This document shows positions 58,238 through 64,000 of a stretch of 64,000 nucleotides of DNA, piece after piece (the first letter of the stretch is position 1; the number at the start of each line of letters is the position of its first letter). Made by a program: the position numbers and the translations under genes. The notes beneath the pieces were generated by a model, which was not told the DNA's origin, did no database searches, and worked only from the letters and a program-made list of their open reading frames with translations. The stretch is from T3SED10-260 sp035363255 (GTDB lineage: Bacteria > Caldisericota > Caldisericia > UBA6126): NCBI GenBank assembly GCA_035363255.1, contig DAOSES010000004.1:1-64000 (forward strand), written 5' to 3'.

Positions 58238-59062
58238 TCAGCCAAGATGAGCTTTGTTGATAGGAAGGAGGTAGGTTTCAGCCAAGGATAAAAGCTCTGA
58301 TGGAGAAGGTCTTTGCTTTTTTCCTCCCATGCTAAGTACTTTGACCAGGATTTCTGCTGCTTTCTCTATGGTATCTACCAAACCAAAGACTTGGTCTAGG
58401 CTATTCCCTGCACAGAAAAGCCCGTGATGAGCCCATAAGACTGCATTAAATTGTTCCATCAGCGTTTGAGTAGCTTTAGCTAGCTGGATACTACCTGGCA
58501 AAATCCAGGGCAAGACTCCAAGACCTTCAGGGAAAACGACAATGCATTCACTTAGCATTTCCCAAAGCTCCCGAGTTATGATCCCTGCGTTTAGAGGCAA
58601 AACAAAGCTTAAAGCTATAACATTGGCAGGATGAGCATGTAGAAGAGCGCAACTACTCTCGGTCATTTTTTCTTTTTTCACTGCATGGCTCATCAGATGG
58701 CTGAGCAACTCACTGCTTGGGTGAGTGCCTCCCTTGAAACCCCATACCTTTCGATAGGCATTGCCATTGGGATGGATTTGCACCATCCCAATGTTGGATT
58801 CAGGGTCACTGATAACGTTTTTCATATACTTTCCGCTACCAGTGATAAGAAAAAAATCCTCTGCCAGAATGGCTAAGTTTTCACCCAGTGGATGATACTC
58901 GTCTTTCGAGCTAAGAAAAGGGAGAAAAGCTTCAAGTTCTTGGGTGCTAAGTCGGTAGCTCAAGTTTCCACCATTTCTTTCGTGCCACCCCTTGAGCCAT
59001 CCTTCGTGGCAGGTGTTAACAAAGCTTGCCAGGGGTTCAAGGCTGGAGATTTGATGCTTCAT
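58238..59062 (-). CDS. rhaD: Rhamnulose-1-phosphate aldolase
   Basis: A 274-aa class II aldolase, the usual RhaD length. HAHPANVIAL (about 140) and AHHGLFCAG (about 210) hold the zinc-binding His residues, and ERNGGNLSYRL (about 26-36) is the substrate phosphate loop. It cleaves L-rhamnulose-1-phosphate to dihydroxyacetone phosphate and L-lactaldehyde. ATG 59062 overlaps the stop of the upstream gene (ATGA), so it is coupled. RhaA, RhaB and other rhamnose genes are not in the window, so it may serve another sugar phosphate or work with distant genes. Confidence 0.88.
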   Translation of the reverse strand: MKHQISSLEPLASFVNTCHEGWLKGWHERNGGNLSYRLSTQELEAFLPFLSSKDEYHPLGENLAILAEDFFLITGSGKYMKNVISDPESNIGMVQIHPNGNAYRKVWGFKGGTHPSSELLSHLMSHAVKKEKMTESSCALLHAHPANVIALSFVLPLNAGIITRELWEMLSECIVVFPEGLGVLPWILPGSIQLAKATQTLMEQFNAVLWAHHGLFCAGNSLDQVFGLVDTIEKAAEILVKVLSMGGKKQRPSPSELLSLAETYLLPINKAHLG

Positions 59063-61782
59063 TTCTGCTTGATCGATGCGCTCAGTTGGTATTGGGTGGA
59101 GGTGGTTAACAAGGGGTTGTGAATCAATATATATAGGGGTTCTTCGGGCAGATCGGGCATGGCAAAGCTCCATTCTTGATCCTGGAGGAGCTCAAAGTAT
59201 TCAGCAAAAGCTGGTGTTTTGCCAGCAAGAAGGCTATCAAGGCCTTCCTGATTCACCATCCAGACTTGAAGCTTGTTTTGAGTGCTTTTCCAATATTCCA
59301 TGTAGCCTAGACGGGTAAAATAGGCATCTACCCATGGAATATGACGCTGTTCGCTGTTGATAAAACGTAAACTCAAGCTCCAGTCCTGGCTGATTTGTTC
59401 AGGATAGCTTTCTTTGAGGTGAAGGTTTAGCGATTTTGCTTGGTTTTTAGGAAATAAGGGGGGTGCAATGTTAGGAATTTGGAAGTGGATAGCTTGAGGA
59501 TAACTTGTCTCTTTCAGAGGTAGAAAAGATTGAACGCTTCCAATACGAGATACTGCATGAACGGTCATATTTTGATGACCTACTTTTTCAATTCGACATA
59601 GCCCGTTTCCATCGGTATAACCTACGGTAGAGAGGAAGGGAATGGGCTGGTATTCGGCTTCCATGGGCCAATGGCTCCAAAGCTCAATTCGAGCCCCATC
59701 CAGGGGTTTGCCTTCTTGATCGTAAACGTAAAAGTTGAGATCAGATAGCTTCTCTGCTGGATTGTAGGGCAAGGTGGAGCGTTTGACATGGTCATACTTT
59801 CCGTTTCCTTCCCACGCCATGGGCCAGGAGAAAACACGCTGACCCCAGTGATGATAATACACCAAAGAATCTCCTATATACTCTTCCCAGCTTTTTACAT
59901 TGTCTGCTTCGCCAGCAGAAGCATCAACATGCTGCCAGGCTCCATCCCAGAAATTGTTGAATTGATGGTCTTCGCCCAGGGCCACAATAATGATGGTGGG
60001 AATGTTGACAGCTCTTGCGGCGGCTTCAAACATGATCGACCATTCTCCACACCAGATGCCCACCTTTTCATTGAGCAAGTTGTGATAAATGTTGTACCAC
60101 CCCCGGGGCTTTTCTCCCATATGCCAGATGCCTCCGATGTCCACTTTTAGCCAGTAGAGGATATTCCAGGCGGCTTCATAGAGGGTTTTGGAGTCTTTTA
60201 CCCGTGAGAGGAGTGTGACTTCATAGGTTTTATCGTAGGGTAAATAACTGCGGTAAAAGTTTTTCTGATACAAGGATTCATAAACGCTTGGTACCATCAG
60301 GTAGCGATTGAGCATCACCAGATAGCGATAGTAGATGTCTTCGGGCATTTCTTTCCAACCCTCTTCTGTGGCGTACGATAGAGTGGTGCTTTCATCTTTT
60401 TCAAGCATTTTGACATAGGCGAGTTCTTCTGCAATCTTATATATCCCTTCTGCATTTTCGACCAGAAGGTGAAGCAAATCAAGTTGCACATAGGACAGCA
60501 GATCCTGGATTTGGAAATTGGCAAGACAATAGATTGCTTCGTCGATATAGGGGGTCTTAAGCTCTTGAATAAATTTAGCCAGAGTCTCGATTTCTTTTTG
60601 GTATTGCCCATAGGCAAAGAGGATGTTTCCATCGCGATGATAGCCCGAACCCCCAAAAAATCCGGTAAGGGGATTATCTGAGGCTCCCGATTCCAGGCGT
60701 ATCCATTGAGGGTTTTTTAAAGTACCTTGATTGAGAAAAAACGTGAGTGGGTCTGGAGCACTTTGGACGATAAGGTCTTTTCTGCCATCCTGGTTGACAT
60801 CAAAGAAGACAAAGGAGGAAGGTTGAGCTAATGCGCTGTTCCAAAGGGGAAAGCTTGCCAAAACTGGGGGGTTGTTGAAGGTTTTGTTGAAGATGAAGCT
60901 GGTTATGTCGCCCTCGGAGCCAGTAATCAACAATAAAATCCTACCATCTGGAAGAAGCAAGGAGGCTGGAGCGGCGTTTTGACTCACAAAAACACCTTTG
61001 CGCAAGATTTCACCTCCCCAGTTTTCTTCCCAGTAAGGGAAAAAGTCCTTATCCAGGGCCCATTGCTGATCACTTAAGTGTAAAGCGGCCAGAGTACCAT
61101 TTTCATAGCCTAAAATGAGCATGGCTTGATCATGGTAGTGGACAGATGACAGGCGGAGAGAGTTGTGCGCTTCTTCAGCTGTATAGATAAGCTGAGGGGT
61201 AGAAAAGCTCAGGGTGCTGTTTTGAGTGGTATTTCGGTAATGGTAAATCTCTCTTCCTTTTGCTAAAAATAGGTCGGAAAGACCTTTGCCATCAAGATCC
61301 AGCAAGGTGATATGAATGGCTTGCTCGTTTGCAAGAGGCAGTTGAAGCGTGGAATGAAGCTCCAAGGCACTTTTGCCAGGATATTTGTGGGATTTGTAAA
61401 ATGCCAAGTTTCCTGCACCAGTATGGATAAGCAGGTCTTCTAGCCCGTCCTGGTCCAGATCTCCCGCAGAGATAGAAGCATTGGAACCTGCCTGAACAGG
61501 ACCATGATGCAGGGAGTAAAACTGTTTGCTCAGATCGCTGGATAGCCAGCGAGGAGCTTTTGAAATAGCATCCTGAGCTGATTTACTCAGTTCGAAGGGG
61601 ATAGAATATGGGTTTTCAAGCCCTTTTTCCTTGCTAAGTTTAAGAATATCATATTCTCCAGGATTCAACCAATGGTAGGGGTGTTCGGTTTTGGTTTCGA
61701 AGGAATACGAAGGAAGGAATACAAAGCTCGAAAGTAATATGAGGGGCACAAGCACTGCGATAGATTTTTTACGCCAGTTCAT
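59059..61782 (-). CDS. Secreted protein with FG-GAP-like repeats and a transglutaminase core
   Basis: A 907-aa protein with a signal peptide (about 1-30), then FG-GAP/VCBS-type repeats (e.g. ISAGDLDQDGLEDLLIHTGA about 85-105, and FFDVNQDGRKDLIVQS about 320-335, both with Ca2+-type DxDxDG loops). The transglutaminase/protease core has GIWCGEWS (Cys), GEDHQFNNFW (His) and HVDASAGE (Asp), about 580-640. An Ig-like segment (YVYDQEGKPLDGARIELW) and a C-terminal domain follow. AAAGGAGG stands 6 bases before ATG 61782, and the upstream 12 codons are excluded. Probably a surface-exposed cross-linking or peptide-processing enzyme. The gene is coupled to rhaD by ATGA. Confidence 0.85.
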   Translation of the reverse strand: MNWRKKSIAVLVPLILLSSFVFLPSYSFETKTEHPYHWLNPGEYDILKLSKEKGLENPYSIPFELSKSAQDAISKAPRWLSSDLSKQFYSLHHGPVQAGSNASISAGDLDQDGLEDLLIHTGAGNLAFYKSHKYPGKSALELHSTLQLPLANEQAIHITLLDLDGKGLSDLFLAKGREIYHYRNTTQNSTLSFSTPQLIYTAEEAHNSLRLSSVHYHDQAMLILGYENGTLAALHLSDQQWALDKDFFPYWEENWGGEILRKGVFVSQNAAPASLLLPDGRILLLITGSEGDITSFIFNKTFNNPPVLASFPLWNSALAQPSSFVFFDVNQDGRKDLIVQSAPDPLTFFLNQGTLKNPQWIRLESGASDNPLTGFFGGSGYHRDGNILFAYGQYQKEIETLAKFIQELKTPYIDEAIYCLANFQIQDLLSYVQLDLLHLLVENAEGIYKIAEELAYVKMLEKDESTTLSYATEEGWKEMPEDIYYRYLVMLNRYLMVPSVYESLYQKNFYRSYLPYDKTYEVTLLSRVKDSKTLYEAAWNILYWLKVDIGGIWHMGEKPRGWYNIYHNLLNEKVGIWCGEWSIMFEAAARAVNIPTIIIVALGEDHQFNNFWDGAWQHVDASAGEADNVKSWEEYIGDSLVYYHHWGQRVFSWPMAWEGNGKYDHVKRSTLPYNPAEKLSDLNFYVYDQEGKPLDGARIELWSHWPMEAEYQPIPFLSTVGYTDGNGLCRIEKVGHQNMTVHAVSRIGSVQSFLPLKETSYPQAIHFQIPNIAPPLFPKNQAKSLNLHLKESYPEQISQDWSLSLRFINSEQRHIPWVDAYFTRLGYMEYWKSTQNKLQVWMVNQEGLDSLLAGKTPAFAEYFELLQDQEWSFAMPDLPEEPLYILIHNPLLTTSTQYQLSASIKQK

Positions 61783-62074
61783 CCAAGCCTCCTTTGAGTC
61801 GTAAAAACAGCATCTCACTCTAAGCTAATTTTATGGAGTTTTGTGGGATATGGAAGATTTGGGCATGAATTCTTTGGCCTCTTTTTTATTGACATATTGG
61901 AGGGCAAGCTTAAACTGATCGTATAACAACTGTGCTGAAGATGGAGCAATCATGATAGCTGTATCTCGCAGTAGTGAGCATTTGGGTTCAAAGATCGACA
62001 AACAGAAAACTTCAGGGAGTACTGTGCTTTTACAATGTTTTAAAATATTATTTGTTTAGTTGAAAGGAGTTTTT

Positions 62075-64000
62075 ATGAAGTTGTATTCGGTTCAGAATAA
62101 GACTGTTTCCTTTTCGAGAGAGAGAGAGAGAGAGAGTAAGCTCTCATCACGGTTTTTTACCCTTAACAAAAAGAGCTTAATTGCATGTTTGTTGGCAGTC
62201 TGCTTTGCATTTTTGTGTTTGAGCTCAAACGATCATCGTATCAATGCCTCTTCAAGTCAAATGAACCCCACGCCTATTATTGAAATCCTATTTGAACCTG
62301 TGAACGCCCTCTTGTTGCATCAGGATGGGATGCTTCGCATCCCATTCATTGCGGGTTTAGTGTCTAATCAAATCCCCCCAACAGCTATGTTCAGCACTAT
62401 CGAAATCTATGCAATTAACGACGATTCTGAAGACTACATTTCCAGCTATACGGTGAACGAGCCTCTTGTTACTTGTTGGATGGATAGTTACAGAGATGCT
62501 GATGACAATCTTAAACAGGTTCAAAAAGTAGAAGCTGATTGTGTATTCGAAAATAATGAATACGTGTTAAGTTACTCCAATACCTTAAAAGAAGCCATAG
62601 GTATTGGGCCAAATGGTATTCAAGAGCACAACGATAATGCCTCTTTAAACAAGATATATGATTCCATCGAGGACGAAAAGCAAGTTGTCCTCGATGTGCT
62701 AGATCTTTTTGACTCCTTTGAAGCAGGAGATCAAGAAGTGATCGTCTTGAAGGGAGTGTTCTCCCTACCAGGCCAAACATTGATGATCGAGAGAGAAGTC
62801 ACAATATATATGACTGTAGGATTTCTAGACATTCGATCTGGTATTCCAGCCATTGTTGGAGATATAGACGATCGTTTTCAAACTCTGGGCTTTTACAAAG
62901 GGGATGGTCATATCCATTCATTGTATAGTGATGGGCTTCAAGAGATTGAGCATTTAGTAACAGATAGCGAAGATAAGAAAATGTTAACCATTGCCCATCA
63001 GAGAAGAGTAAGACAATTAATGGATTGGTTGATTTTTACTGAACATGCCTGTTGTATGGTCTATGGGCAAACGGGAAAAAAAGGGTGTGATGAGGGTAAT
63101 GAAAGTTGTGGGCATGGTTGCAACCAGTTGACTAATTTTCGTAATAAATGTGCACAAGCTCAATTAATGGAGCGTTCTGAGGGTGGGGGTAAAGGTCATT
63201 TTTTAGTTATCCCTGCGGTGGAAATTGGTGTGATAACCGATTTTTCAACCTGTAACTTTCCATATACTGCTACATTTGATCCAGAAACAACAAGCCATGT
63301 GCTCCACTATTTTGGCCCACACAATAACGAGCCAGTTAAAGTTTTCCCCGAAGAGCATATCAATGGAACTGCTTACTTAAAAAATGGAGCCAATGATGTA
63401 TGCAATAATACAGGTTTGGGTCCCAATGGCTGGTGCGTAATTGCCCATCCAGCAGGGGGTTGGAAGGATAAGTATACTTGGAAAATGTTTCCACGCAATG
63501 TGGATGAGTGGAATCAAGATTGGGCATTCCATCGATCTCCTTCGGTAATCCGAAGCTATGGTGATAGCCCAAATGAGAATAATGGTATGGGTTTCATGGG
63601 AATGGAAATCATTTCTAATGCAAGAGTTCAGCAGGATGCCTGGGAACACTATCTTCACTACGACAAAGTAATCACCATCAATAAATGGAATGAAGCTGGT
63701 CTAAACAAGTTTGTCGTTGGTGTTGGAAATTCTGATTGTCACCAAAAATGGTATCTTAAGATTGATGACCTGCCTGGTTTAAAGAAAGGTCATCTTGGTG
63801 ATTATTGTTTAGTCAATAATGTAGAAGAGCGGGAAGTCAAACATTTTGAGGATAAGCCTTATTGGAAAGCTGAATTTAGGGATGCTATGTTCGGAAGGGG
63901 GTGTACATTTGTATATTGTGATCAGGTGCCTTTGGAAAGCAAGATACTATTAGAAGCTCTTCGCTCCTGCGGAAAAAGCACAGGAGTAATGGGGGGAGTT
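62075..64000 (+). CDS. Secreted PHP-domain phosphoesterase-like protein, 3' end outside window
   Basis: The frame from ATG 62075 is open for 642 codons to the window end. A long N-region (about 35 residues) includes RERERES from a (GA)10 tract, then a hydrophobic segment (IACLLAVCFAFLCLSS) typical of a signal or anchor. After a beta-rich region the PHP metal-binding signatures appear: GDGHIHSLYSDG (about 286), FTEHACC (about 325), IPAVEIG, VIAHPAGG and GNSDCHQ. These are the histidines and Asp of polymerase-and-histidinol-phosphatase hydrolases. An Cys-rich insert (CDEGNESCGHGC) is unusual. AAAGGAG (62063-62069) is 5 bases before the ATG. Confidence 0.85.
   Translation, partial: MKLYSVQNKTVSFSRERERESKLSSRFFTLNKKSLIACLLAVCFAFLCLSSNDHRINASSSQMNPTPIIEILFEPVNALLLHQDGMLRIPFIAGLVSNQIPPTAMFSTIEIYAINDDSEDYISSYTVNEPLVTCWMDSYRDADDNLKQVQKVEADCVFENNEYVLSYSNTLKEAIGIGPNGIQEHNDNASLNKIYDSIEDEKQVVLDVLDLFDSFEAGDQEVIVLKGVFSLPGQTLMIEREVTIYMTVGFLDIRSGIPAIVGDIDDRFQTLGFYKGDGHIHSLYSDGLQEIEHLVTDSEDKKMLTIAHQRRVRQLMDWLIFTEHACCMVYGQTGKKGCDEGNESCGHGCNQLTNFRNKCAQAQLMERSEGGGKGHFLVIPAVEIGVITDFSTCNFPYTATFDPETTSHVLHYFGPHNNEPVKVFPEEHINGTAYLKNGANDVCNNTGLGPNGWCVIAHPAGGWKDKYTWKMFPRNVDEWNQDWAFHRSPSVIRSYGDSPNENNGMGFMGMEIISNARVQQDAWEHYLHYDKVITINKWNEAGLNKFVVGVGNSDCHQKWYLKIDDLPGLKKGHLGDYCLVNNVEEREVKHFEDKPYWKAEFRDAMFGRGCTFVYCDQVPLESKILLEALRSCGKSTGVMGGV
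62116..62136 (+). repeat. (GA)10 dinucleotide tract inside a coding region
   Basis: GAGAGAGAGAGAGAGAGAGA plus G, codons 14-21 of the PHP gene (SRERERES). A gain or loss of one GA would shift the frame close to the start. Confidence 0.9.

Noticed and set aside
1..64000. rRNA, tRNA, prophage structural genes or a replication origin
   Set aside because: I read no tRNA-like cloverleaf, rRNA, phage structural gene or DnaA-box cluster; a covariance search would be needed to exclude tRNAs fully.

Overview
The window looks like chromosomal DNA from an AT-rich bacterium with strong Shine-Dalgarno sites (GGAGG or AAAGGAG 5-9 bases before most starts). SLH repeats, a lipoprotein, a Flp-type pilin and four secreted proteins carrying the copper-amine-oxidase-N-like 'stalk' domain suggest a Clostridia-like Firmicute or a related uncultured lineage. 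No rRNA, tRNA or other taxonomic marker is present, so this placement is weak.

Bases 1-22190 form an accessory, defence-rich region. It begins with the C-terminal part of a DNA methyltransferase, a type III-like restriction helicase-nuclease, a PD-(D/E)XK-like protein and a GmrSD-type DUF262/HNH nuclease, all co-directional and tightly packed. After a 12-base minisatellite comes a two-gene unit: a 957-aa protein of unknown function translationally coupled to a 1558-aa DEAH helicase with a DUF1998-like tail, resembling Druantia DruE. A small membrane protein follows. It and a paralogue flank a secreted stalk/nuclease/lamin-tail protein. Next are an AAA ATPase plus TOPRIM-like pair (PARIS/OLD-like), an MntA/HepT toxin-antitoxin pair, a GyrI-like protein and an AAA/DUF4143 ATPase.

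Bases 22191-42413 are mixed. They hold a PQQ-propeller lipoprotein, a decayed toxin-antitoxin locus, an ArsR / Cys-His peptide / ABC exporter operon, a mosaic SLH/solute-binding/stalk protein, an AbrB antitoxin with a cut-off partner, a glycosidase, a flavoprotein, an acetyltransferase/TetR operon with a visible operator, stalk-domain surface proteins and an M48 protease. At 40955-41106 a yybP-ykoY-type (Mn2+) riboswitch with an overlapping terminator precedes an ArsB/NhaD-type ion transporter.

Bases 42410-62074 are mostly minus-strand. They hold two soluble multi-PAS/GAF histidine kinases, an Fpg-like glycosylase lacking the usual Pro, membrane proteins, a broken glutathione peroxidase, a Flp pilin, ArsM, a GyrI-like gene split exactly by an IS3-family element (1621 bp, 3-bp target duplication), a double-CDGSH protein, RhaD and a large transglutaminase-like secreted protein. 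A secreted PHP-domain protein with a (GA)10 tract near its start runs off the right edge.

Two short palindromic repeat families are scattered through the chromosomal part. One carries GAACCGTCCCCGATTGTT and ends several genes with its own TAA. The other forms TGTCGCA...TGCGACA hairpins.
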